The notes below the pieces were generated by a model. The model did not search any database and was not told the DNA's origin. It worked only from the letters and a program-made list of their open reading frames with translations. This document shows positions 43,807 to 50,954 of a stretch of DNA of 64,000 bases, one piece after another. Source of the stretch: Pacificispira sp965223125 (GTDB lineage: Bacteria > Pseudomonadota > Alphaproteobacteria > UBA8366 > Aestuariispiraceae); assembly GCA_965223125.1 (NCBI GenBank), contig OZ244984.1, forward strand, positions 2,232,001 through 2,296,000, read 5' to 3'. How positions within the stretch are numbered: position 1 is the first letter of the stretch; every line of letters begins with the position of its first letter. Both the position numbers and the translations under genes were made by a program.

Positions 43807-45084
43807 ATGACTTCCCCGCTTGCCGCCTTTGATACTGTTGAATCCGCCGTGCGCAGCTATTGCCGCGCCTTTCCTGTCCTGTTTCAGAGCGCGCGCAATG
43901 CGACGCTGACGACGGAGGACGGAGCGGAATACACCGATTTTCTGGCTGGTTGCTCCTCACTGAACTATGGCCACAACGATTCCGACATGAAGGCGGCGCT
44001 GGTCGATCATATTATGGCCGACGGCGTGACACATGGTTTGGACATGCATACCGATGCCAAGCGCGCCTTTCTGGAGGCCTATCGCGACATCATCCTGACG
44101 CCGCGCGGCATGGACTATCGTCTGCAATTTACCGGACCGACCGGCGCGAATGCGGTCGAAGCCGCAATCAAGCTAGCCCGCAAGGTCACCGGGCGCACCA
44201 ATATCGTCGCCTTCACCAATGGATTCCATGGGGTGACGGCGGGCGCGCTGGCCGCAACTGGCAATGGCTATCACCGGGGCGGCAACCATGCGCCGCTGGA
44301 TGGCGTTACCCGGATTCCTTATGACGGATATCTGGGTGCCAATATCGATACGAGCGAAATTCTGTCGAAAATGCTGGAAGATCCGTCCAGTGGCGTCGAT
44401 GCCCCTGCTGCCTTCCTGGTGGAGACGGTCCAGGGCGAAGGCGGGCTGAATACGGCTTCTGCCGCCTGGATGCGGTCACTGGAGGCGCTGGCGCGCAAGC
44501 ATGGTGCGCTGCTGATTGTCGATGATATTCAGGCCGGGTGTGGGCGTACCGGCAGCTTTTTCTCCTTTGAGGGGATGGGAATTTCACCAGATATCATCAC
44601 CCAGGCGAAATCACTGTCGGGGATGGGGCTGCCATTCGCACTGGTCCTTATGAAGCCCGAGCATGACATCTGGCAGCCTGCCGAGCATAACGGGACATTC
44701 CGGGGCAATAACCATGCCTTCGTCACGGCCCGGGTGGCACTGGAGAAATTCTGGCGGGACGGAGCTTTTGAGGCTGAAATCAAGCAGAAGGGCGACCTGC
44801 TGCACGCCCGTTTGAAGAAGATCGCCGGGCGCTATGACTGGAGCCTGCGCGGGCGGGGTATGTTCCGCGGCATTGATGTCGGAACCGGTGCCCGTGCGTC
44901 GGAAATCTGCCGAACCTGCTTCGAGAACGGGCTGATCATCGAGACTTCCGGCTCCCATGACGAGATCGTCAAGGTGCTGGCCCCGCTGACCATTCCGGTG
45001 GACCAGTTCGAAGCTGGGCTGGACATCCTCTCCAATGCTGTTGATACGGTAATGGGGCTGGATCTGCCCGCTGCTGCCGAATAA
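43807..45084 (+). CDS. ectB: Diaminobutyrate-2-oxoglutarate transaminase
   Basis: PLP aminotransferase (class III) making L-2,4-diaminobutyrate from aspartate semialdehyde, first step of ectoine synthesis; 425 residues, standard length. SSLNYGHNDSDMKAALVDHI, LQFTGPTGANAVEAAIKLAR, GFHGVTAGALAATGN, IVDDIQAGCGRTGSFFSFE with Asp239/Asp240, and the Schiff-base Lys268 in TQAKSLSGMGLP. It starts 51 bases after ectA with CGGAGAAGAG upstream. Confidence 0.97.
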   Translation: MTSPLAAFDTVESAVRSYCRAFPVLFQSARNATLTTEDGAEYTDFLAGCSSLNYGHNDSDMKAALVDHIMADGVTHGLDMHTDAKRAFLEAYRDIILTPRGMDYRLQFTGPTGANAVEAAIKLARKVTGRTNIVAFTNGFHGVTAGALAATGNGYHRGGNHAPLDGVTRIPYDGYLGANIDTSEILSKMLEDPSSGVDAPAAFLVETVQGEGGLNTASAAWMRSLEALARKHGALLIVDDIQAGCGRTGSFFSFEGMGISPDIITQAKSLSGMGLPFALVLMKPEHDIWQPAEHNGTFRGNNHAFVTARVALEKFWRDGAFEAEIKQKGDLLHARLKKIAGRYDWSLRGRGMFRGIDVGTGARASEICRTCFENGLIIETSGSHDEIVKVLAPLTIPVDQFEAGLDILSNAVDTVMGLDLPAAAE

Positions 45085-45118
45085 GGCTGTTTAACTTTCA
45101 TATTTCAGGAGAATGACC

Positions 45119-45514
45119 ATGATTGTGCGCACTCTGCACGATGCCGAAAAGACCGACCGCCGCGTTTCCGCCCCCGGATGGCAGAGCGTCCGCCTGTTGC
45201 TGGCGGGGGACCAGATGGGGTTCAGCTTCCACATCACGACGATTGAGGAAGGGGCCGAACTGACCTTCGAATACAAGCATCATTTCGAAAGCGTCTATTG
45301 CGTTTCCGGTGAAGGCTCCATTGAGGACATCGCCACCGGCGAGGTGCATCAGATTGCCCCGGGCACGATGTATGCGCTGGACAAGCACGACCGCCATATC
45401 CTGCGCGGTAAGACGGAACTGGTGCTGGCCTGCTGCTTCAATCCCCCGGTCACCGGGCAGGAAGTCCATCGCGCGGACGGTTCCTACGCCCCGGCGGGTG
45501 AGAAAGCCGCCTGA
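45119..45514 (+). CDS. ectC: L-ectoine synthase
   Basis: Cupin cyclase closing N-acetyl-diaminobutyrate to ectoine; 131 residues. IVRTLHDAEKTDRRV at the N-terminus, SFHITTIEEGAELTFEYKHH, ESVYCVSGEGSIEDIATGEV with the metal-binding Glu, and DKHDRHILRGKTELVLACCF match EctC, ending with TGQEVHRADGSYAP. The second ATG (45119) is chosen: AGGAG lies 7 bases away, while the first (45113) is only 2 bases from it. No ectD hydroxylase follows, so hydroxyectoine is not predicted from this locus. Confidence 0.97.
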   Translation: MIVRTLHDAEKTDRRVSAPGWQSVRLLLAGDQMGFSFHITTIEEGAELTFEYKHHFESVYCVSGEGSIEDIATGEVHQIAPGTMYALDKHDRHILRGKTELVLACCFNPPVTGQEVHRADGSYAPAGEKAA

Positions 45515-45555
45515 CCATTCCCATGGCCGAAATGCAGTCAGGAGCAAACAGGACA

Positions 45556-47013
45556 ATGGCATCCAATCAGAATACAGCAACCGGGCGACATACTGTCGAA
45601 AAGCTTGGCGGTACCTCTATCCGGCAGACCGATGCGGTGCTTGAAAATGTGCTGATCGGTGACCGAACAGGGGACGATCTGTACAATCGGATCGTCGTCG
45701 TTTCGGCCTATGCCGGGATCACCGATGCCCTGCTGGAGCACAAGAAGAGCGGTGAATCCGGCGTATACGCGCTTTATGCTGACAGCGAGAGTGACTGGGC
45801 CTGGGGCGACGCACTGGGCAATGCCCGACGGATGATGCTGGAGATCAATGCGGAGATTTTCGGCAATACTACTGCATGTCGCACCGCCGATTCCTTCGTG
45901 AAGGAGCGGGTGGATGGTGTGCGGGATTGTCTGATCGATCTTCAGCGGCTCTGTGCCTCCGGGCATTTCCAGTTGCAGGATCACCTGATCACGGTGCGTG
46001 AGATGCTGGCCTCTCTCGGGGAGGCCCATTCCGCCCATAATACCGCCCTTCTGTTGCGGGAGAACGGTGTGGCCGGTCGCTTCGTTGACCTGAGTGGTTG
46101 GCGGGTCGAGCATATGCCGAGCTTTGACGAAGCCATCGACGATGCGTTCGAGGCCATCGATCTTTCCCGTGAATTGCCCATCGTTACCGGTTACTGCCGT
46201 TGCGAAGCGCAACTGGTGAAAAGCTATGACCGGGGCTATACCGAAGTCACGATGTCGCGCATCGCGGTTCGGACTGGGGCTCGGGAAGCTATCATTCACA
46301 AGGAGTTTCACCTCTCCTCTGCCGATCCGAAGCTGGTTGGCGCGGATCGGGTACGCTCGATCCGGGAGACGAATTATGACGTCGCCGACCAGCTATCCAA
46401 CATTGGCATGGAGGCGATTCATCCCAGTGCGGCAAAGGGGCTGCGGCAGAATGGTATTCCCCTGCGGGTCAAGAATACCTTCGAACCGCAGGATCCCGGT
46501 GCGCTCATCCGGGATGATACGGAGACCGCCAAGCCCGGTGTGGAGATCATCGCGGGCTTGCGCACGGTCTATGCGTTCGAATTTTTCGAACCCGACATGG
46601 TGGGGGTGAAAGGCTATGACGCGGCGATCCTGAACAGCCTGAAACGTCATCGGGTCTATATCGTCGCGAAGTCGTCGAATGCGAATACGATCACGCATTT
46701 CCTGAAAGGGTCGCCCAAGGCATTGCGGCGGGTGGAGCGGGATCTGGCGGATGAGTTTCCGACCGCCAGCATTTCGACCCGCACCGTTTCCGTCGTCACC
46801 GCCATTGGCCGCAACCTGCGTGTTCCCGGCCTTGCCGGGCGTGCCCTGATGGCCCTGGGGGAGGCGGGTATCGAACCGCTTGGCTTCAATGATCTGATGA
46901 GAAAGGTCGATCTACAGGTCATCGTCACCCAGGACGACCACGATGCCACGATCAAGACCCTGCACGCCGCCCTGGTGGAACAGGCAATAGAGTCGGCCTC
47001 TTTGGCGGCCTGA
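45556..47013 (+). CDS. ask_ect: Ectoine-specific aspartate kinase
   Basis: Aspartokinase of the Ask_Ect type that supplies aspartyl phosphate to the ectoine branch; 485 residues. VEKLGGTSIRQTDAVLENVL and RIVVVSAYAGITDALLEHK at the N-terminus, YDRGYTEVTMSRIAVRTGAREAII-type catalytic region near 225, and two C-terminal ACT-like segments (MVGVKGYDAAILNSLKRHRV; ASISTRTVSVVTAIGRNLRV). Such isoenzymes are less feedback-inhibited. ATG 45556 follows AGGAG by 11 bases; ATGs at 45523 and 45532 are in frame without ribosome sites. Confidence 0.94.
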   Translation: MASNQNTATGRHTVEKLGGTSIRQTDAVLENVLIGDRTGDDLYNRIVVVSAYAGITDALLEHKKSGESGVYALYADSESDWAWGDALGNARRMMLEINAEIFGNTTACRTADSFVKERVDGVRDCLIDLQRLCASGHFQLQDHLITVREMLASLGEAHSAHNTALLLRENGVAGRFVDLSGWRVEHMPSFDEAIDDAFEAIDLSRELPIVTGYCRCEAQLVKSYDRGYTEVTMSRIAVRTGAREAIIHKEFHLSSADPKLVGADRVRSIRETNYDVADQLSNIGMEAIHPSAAKGLRQNGIPLRVKNTFEPQDPGALIRDDTETAKPGVEIIAGLRTVYAFEFFEPDMVGVKGYDAAILNSLKRHRVYIVAKSSNANTITHFLKGSPKALRRVERDLADEFPTASISTRTVSVVTAIGRNLRVPGLAGRALMALGEAGIEPLGFNDLMRKVDLQVIVTQDDHDATIKTLHAALVEQAIESASLAA

Positions 47014-47047
47014 TCCGTACTCGGTTTAGGGATTGTTTCAGTCAGAT

Positions 47048-47086
47048 ACTGCTGCCGGACTTTCTGATGGAAGGTCCGGCAGCAGT
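47048..47086. terminator. Bidirectional stem-loop between ask_ect and phaA
   Basis: A 13-bp perfect stem, actgctgccggac (47048-47060) with gtccggcagcagt (47074-47086), 13-base loop. It lies between convergent stops at 47013 and 47110. T-runs are weak on both sides, so its efficiency as an intrinsic terminator is uncertain. Confidence 0.7.
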
Positions 47087-47109
47087 CTGTTCTGGTAACG
47101 GATCGCCGA

Positions 47110-48285
47110 TCAGCCGCGTTCGACGCAGAGGGCGATGCCCATGCCGCCGCCGATGCAGAGTGTGGCCAGGCCTTTCTTGGCGTCGCGTTTGAGCATTTCA
47201 TGCAGCAACGTGACGAAGACGCGATTGCCGGAGGCACCGACCGGGTGGCCGAGCGCGATGGCACCGCCGTTGACGTTCACCTTTGATGTATCCCAGCCCA
47301 TATCCTTGTTCACGGCCAGGGCCTGGGCGGCAAAGGCTTCGTTGGCTTCGATCAGGTCGAGGTCATCCACGCTCCAGCCTGCCTTTTCCAGCGCCTTACG
47401 GGAGGCCGGGATCGGACCGGTCCCCATGATCGCCGGATCGACACCCGCCGTCGCCCAGGAGGCGATGCGCGCCAGCGGGGTGATTCCGCGTTTTGCGGCT
47501 TCGGCGGCGGTCATCAGGACCACAGTGGAGGCCCCGTCATTGATGCCGGACGCATTGCCCGCCGTTACCGTGCCTTCCTTGTCGAAGGCTGGACGCAGTT
47601 TGGCGAGGCTTTCCAGCGTGGTGCCGTGCTTCGGATATTCATCATCGGACACGACAACGTCACCCTTGCGGGTCTTGATCGTGACCGGGACGATCTCGTC
47701 CTTGAAACGGCCTGCTTTCTGCGCCGCCTCAGCCTTGTTCTGGGAGGCTGTGGCGAACTGATCCTGTTCCTCACGGGTCAACTGCCACTGGCGGGCGACA
47801 TTCTCCGCCGTATTGCCCATGTGATAGCCATTGAAGGCGCACCACAATCCGTCCTTGATCATCGTATCAACAAAGGAAAGATCGCCCATCTTCTGCCCGT
47901 TGCGCAGATGCGCGGCATGGGGTGCAAGGCTCATGCTCTCCTGTCCGCCTGCGACGACGATGCTCGCATCTCCGGCCAGGATCGACTGCATGCCGAGCGC
48001 GACGGCGCGCAGGCCGGAGCCGCAGAGCTGATTCATCTGATAGGCGGTCTTGTCATAGGGAATACCGGCATCGACGGCGGCCTGGCGGGCGGGATTCTGC
48101 CCTGCGGCGGCGGTCAGGATCTGGCCCATGATGACTTCATCGACATCTTCCGGTGCGACACCGGCGCGGGCGAGGGATTCCTTGATGGCTATGGCACCGA
48201 GATACGAGGCCGAAACCCCGCTGAGCGCACCATTGAAGGACCCGACCGGGGTCCGTGCGGCACTGGCGATTACGATATCGGTCAT
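47110..48285 (-). CDS. phaA: Acetyl-CoA C-acetyltransferase
   Basis: Biosynthetic-type thiolase of 391 residues that condenses two acetyl-CoA to acetoacetyl-CoA. The nucleophile Cys88 lies in QMNQLCGSGLRAVALGMQ; the catalytic His is in NGGAIALGHPVGASGNR and the second Cys in LATLCIGGGMGIAL. ATG 48285 with GGAGGA upstream gives the standard N-terminus MTDIVIASAARTPVGSFNG. It follows the PhaC-like gene on the same strand by about 117 bases, which supports a role in polyhydroxybutyrate; phaB is not adjacent. Confidence 0.95.
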   Translation of the reverse strand: MTDIVIASAARTPVGSFNGALSGVSASYLGAIAIKESLARAGVAPEDVDEVIMGQILTAAAGQNPARQAAVDAGIPYDKTAYQMNQLCGSGLRAVALGMQSILAGDASIVVAGGQESMSLAPHAAHLRNGQKMGDLSFVDTMIKDGLWCAFNGYHMGNTAENVARQWQLTREEQDQFATASQNKAEAAQKAGRFKDEIVPVTIKTRKGDVVVSDDEYPKHGTTLESLAKLRPAFDKEGTVTAGNASGINDGASTVVLMTAAEAAKRGITPLARIASWATAGVDPAIMGTGPIPASRKALEKAGWSVDDLDLIEANEAFAAQALAVNKDMGWDTSKVNVNGGAIALGHPVGASGNRVFVTLLHEMLKRDAKKGLATLCIGGGMGIALCVERG

Positions 48286-48402
48286 CGGGTCTTCCTCCAT
48301 TGTGTCTGTCTGTCGCAGGTTTGCGACTGGGGCTGGTCTCGTCGGCCTGCCCCGCTGCTTTGTTGCATCGCACACTAGGGTGCCGCATTGCTCTGAATCA
48401 AG

Positions 48403-49644
48403 TCACCATTTTGTTTTCCGCTCTACCACCCCATCCGGGTCGTCCAGAAAGGAGAGGATCGGATCCCAGACATCCCTGACGGCGGATCGGGCCGTCATCA
48501 TGCCAATGTGTCCCACCTGTGGCATTCGTTCAATACAGCGAGGCAGGCGGGCGGTAAGGGCGCGGGCCGATTCCGGGGGCACGATCCGGTCAGTAGAGGG
48601 AATCATGCAGAGGGCGGGCTTGTCCCAGGCTGACGGATCCACCACCAGTCCATCGATCCGCCATTGGTTTCGCGCCGGGGAATTGCGGCCATACCAGCCG
48701 CCGATGCAGTCGCGCATCACGGGGGCGGACAGGGCAACCCCGTCGTTCAGCCAATCCTCCAGCGCGACGAAGGATTCCGCCGCCGCGCTTTCCGGGTTCA
48801 ACTGTGCGAAACGGGCGAATTTCCGGATCGCCAGCATCGGGTCCAGTCCGGCAAAAAGAGCCTGTATCGGATCGACCGGCAGGGTTCCCGTGTGGGCACT
48901 GACCTGTTCCAGTCCAGGCAGTAATGCAGCAAGGGCGCGGGACTGATCCGGACGTTCTGCGTGAAAATCCCACGGTGTCGCCATCAGGACCAGCGCATCA
49001 ATGCGATCCGGCATGCCAAGAGCAGCGGGGAGGGCCAGCAACCCACCCATACAGTAGCCGATCAGGGCAACGGGGGTTCCGGTTGCCTCCGTACAGGCCG
49101 CGACGGCTCGTCGCAGGCGTGCAATATAGTCACCAAGATCGAACTCCGCTTCCACTTCTCCCGGCGCATCCCAGTCTAGCAGGAAGACTGGATGACCCGC
49201 CGCGCCAAGGTGTCGGGCGAAGCTGTGTTCCGGGCGCAGATCCAGGATATAGGCACGGTTCACAAGGGAGGGAACCAGCAGGACAGGCAGGCGGATACCC
49301 GGTCTCCGATGCAGTCTGCGATAGTCCAGCAGTCGGGTCGTGCCCTCTGACCAGAGGGTCGTGACTGGTGTTTCCGGACGCAAGTAAGGGTGATGGCGGT
49401 AAGACTGTACACCCCGCAGCATGAGGTCTAGGCGGCCCCGGACTTCCCGTTCGACGGAGACGGCGAAGGCATCGACCGGATTTGCTTCAGGGACTGCTTT
49501 TCCGCCCGCTGCGCCGGTTGCCGGATTTTCCTGAACCCGCCTTTCCTGAAGCTGGTGCGCCAGATTCCGTGCGCGCTCCGTCAAGCCTGCGCTCCAGGTG
49601 ATCGAGTCGCTCCTCAAGGCCAGCGAGGCGGCGATTGAGCTCAT
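48403..49644 (-). CDS. phaC: PhaC-like polyhydroxyalkanoate synthase
   Basis: Alpha/beta-hydrolase-fold synthase, about 413 residues. The lipase-like box is GYCMGG, with Cys near residue 198 as nucleophile; Asp in PSTDRIVPP and His in QVGHIGMM complete the triad. LLVPSLVNRAYILDL and VFLLDWDAPGEVEAEFDLGD match class III/IV-type PhaC more than the long class I enzymes. The start is unclear. ATG 49644 gives about 158 bases of overlap with the upstream PhaE-like gene; TTG 49584, preceded by CTGGAG, would shorten it; ATG 49665 is also in frame. The overlap suggests translational coupling of the two subunits. Confidence 0.88.
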   Translation of the reverse strand: MSSIAASLALRSDSITWSAGLTERARNLAHQLQERRVQENPATGAAGGKAVPEANPVDAFAVSVEREVRGRLDLMLRGVQSYRHHPYLRPETPVTTLWSEGTTRLLDYRRLHRRPGIRLPVLLVPSLVNRAYILDLRPEHSFARHLGAAGHPVFLLDWDAPGEVEAEFDLGDYIARLRRAVAACTEATGTPVALIGYCMGGLLALPAALGMPDRIDALVLMATPWDFHAERPDQSRALAALLPGLEQVSAHTGTLPVDPIQALFAGLDPMLAIRKFARFAQLNPESAAAESFVALEDWLNDGVALSAPVMRDCIGGWYGRNSPARNQWRIDGLVVDPSAWDKPALCMIPSTDRIVPPESARALTARLPRCIERMPQVGHIGMMTARSAVRDVWDPILSFLDDPDGVVERKTKW

Positions 49645-50047
49645 GTAATAGCTGCTCGCCGCCATCAGATGCAGTGGCAGGGGCCTTGGTCCCTGGCGAA
49701 GAGGCAGCTTGGGGGGTGTGCTGGGCATGGCTGTTCGTTCCCCCTTGCATGGCACTGCTGACCATCGCGGTCCAGGTTTTGATAGCCTGTCCCATGGCAT
49801 CGTTCGCTGCGCCCGCATGCGGTGTCCCGCCTGGCACCGATCCACCTGGCACCGATCCCGCAAATCCCGCCATGCCCTGTTGCCAGAGTTGCATTGTTTC
49901 CGACATGCTGCGGGCCAGGTCCGGGTCGGCGGCCATGGCGGATAGCTGTTCCTGCCACAGATCGGCAAACTGCCGGGCCAGATCCGCCATGTCCGGCGGA
50001 TCATCTGATTTGCTTCCGGTCGTTGATCCTGTCTCACGTTTCGTCAT
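49487..50047 (-). CDS. PhaE-like partner of the PHA synthase
   Basis: A 186-residue protein in another frame, overlapping the start of phaC. The N-terminal part is helical (MADLARQFADLWQEQLSAMA; MSETMQLWQQGMAGF), then a Gly/Pro/Ala linker (SVPGGSVPGGTPHAG), IKTWTAMVSSAMQGG, and a coiled coil (LLHELNRRLAGLEERLDHLE) before a basic Ser/Gly tail. That organisation resembles PhaE, the non-catalytic subunit of class III synthases, or a phasin. Exact family unproved, but position directly before phaC and divergent from phaR supports a PHA role. ATG at 50047 with TATAGT about 20 bases upstream. Confidence 0.7.
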   Translation of the reverse strand: MTKRETGSTTGSKSDDPPDMADLARQFADLWQEQLSAMAADPDLARSMSETMQLWQQGMAGFAGSVPGGSVPGGTPHAGAANDAMGQAIKTWTAMVSSAMQGGTNSHAQHTPQAASSPGTKAPATASDGGEQLLHELNRRLAGLEERLDHLERRLDGARTESGAPASGKAGSGKSGNRRSGRKSSP

Positions 50048-50102
50048 GATTGGCGCAGACTATACAAATTTCCAGTGGATGCGAAAACAATCATGCGCCT
50101 AT

Positions 50103-50126
50103 TGCACCGCAGCGTCCACCGGTGCA
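50103..50126. promoter_or_regulatory. Inverted repeat between phaE-like gene and phaR
   Basis: TGCACCG-N10-CGGTGCA, seven-base perfect arms. PhaR repressors bind TGC/GCA-rich sites upstream of phaR and phasin genes in alphaproteobacteria; this repeat is a candidate for autoregulation and for control of the divergent PHA genes. Confidence 0.45.
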
Positions 50127-50194
50127 CACTTTATGGGCAGACAAATCATGGGACGGGTTGGCCGGGTCCATGACAGCAGGCGGGGTTAGGCAGC

Positions 50195-50821
50195 ATGAGC
50201 CAGGACAAACCGGCAAATGGGAAAGCATCGCGCGGAACGGAAGATGATCCGATCACGATCAAGAAATACGCCAACCGCCGCCTCTACAACACGGCCACCA
50301 GCAGCTATGTGACGCTGGACCATCTGTCGCAGATGGTACGTGACGGGATCGAATTCGCCGTTTTCGATGCCAAGACCGGTGATGACATCACACGATCCGT
50401 GCTGACCCAGATCATCGTTGAGGAAGAGGCGAAGACCGGCCAGAATCTTTTGCCGATCAGTTTCCTGCGCAGCCTCATCGGCTATTACGGCGACAACATG
50501 CATCGCATGATGCTGCCGCAATATCTTGATCTGTCGATCCGGTCCTTTTCCGAGAATCAGGAAAAGATGCGTGAATATGTGCAGGGCACGTTCGGCACAG
50601 TCTTCCCCTTCGGGCCGCTGGAGGAAATGGGCAAGAAGAACATGGCGATGTTCGAGCGCACGATGCAGATGTTTTCCCCTTTCCCGACCAGCAATGCCTC
50701 GGAAGGCAAGGACGAGTCGGATGAGAAGGAGCCGGGCGACAGGGACAAGGTGAGTGCCCTTGAACGGCAGTTGGAGGACATGCAGAAACAGTTGCGCGCC
50801 TTGCGGGGCGACAAGTCCTGA
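50195..50821 (+). CDS. phaR: Polyhydroxyalkanoate synthesis regulator PhaR
   Basis: A 208-residue DNA- and PHA-granule-binding repressor. The PHB/PHA accumulation regulator DNA-binding domain is unmistakable (ITIKKYANRRLYNTATSSYV, then TLDHLSQMVRDG), followed by the regulator repeats (SVLTQIIVEEEAKTGQNLLP; LRSLIGYYGDNMHRMMLPQY). The C-terminus is a charged coiled coil (VSALERQLEDMQKQLRALRG). PhaR leaves DNA when PHA chains appear, releasing phasin and synthase genes. Divergent from the phaE-phaC-phaA genes. Confidence 0.96.
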   Translation: MSQDKPANGKASRGTEDDPITIKKYANRRLYNTATSSYVTLDHLSQMVRDGIEFAVFDAKTGDDITRSVLTQIIVEEEAKTGQNLLPISFLRSLIGYYGDNMHRMMLPQYLDLSIRSFSENQEKMREYVQGTFGTVFPFGPLEEMGKKNMAMFERTMQMFSPFPTSNASEGKDESDEKEPGDRDKVSALERQLEDMQKQLRALRGDKS

Positions 50822-50954
50822 TCAGTCAGAATCCACCCCCGCCGCTCAAGGCATGTTCACCGATTATTAAATATCTTCCCTGATAGTGTCCTGAAAGAAT
50901 TGGTCCAAAGGACTATTGCTGGCTTTGGCTACAACTATCAAGGGATGTGTAAGG

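Noticed and set aside
49487..49665. Frameshift joining the PhaE-like protein and PhaC into one polypeptide
   Set aside because: The first frame ends in a natural low-complexity tail, and class III synthases have separate subunits; no slippery heptamer was recognised.
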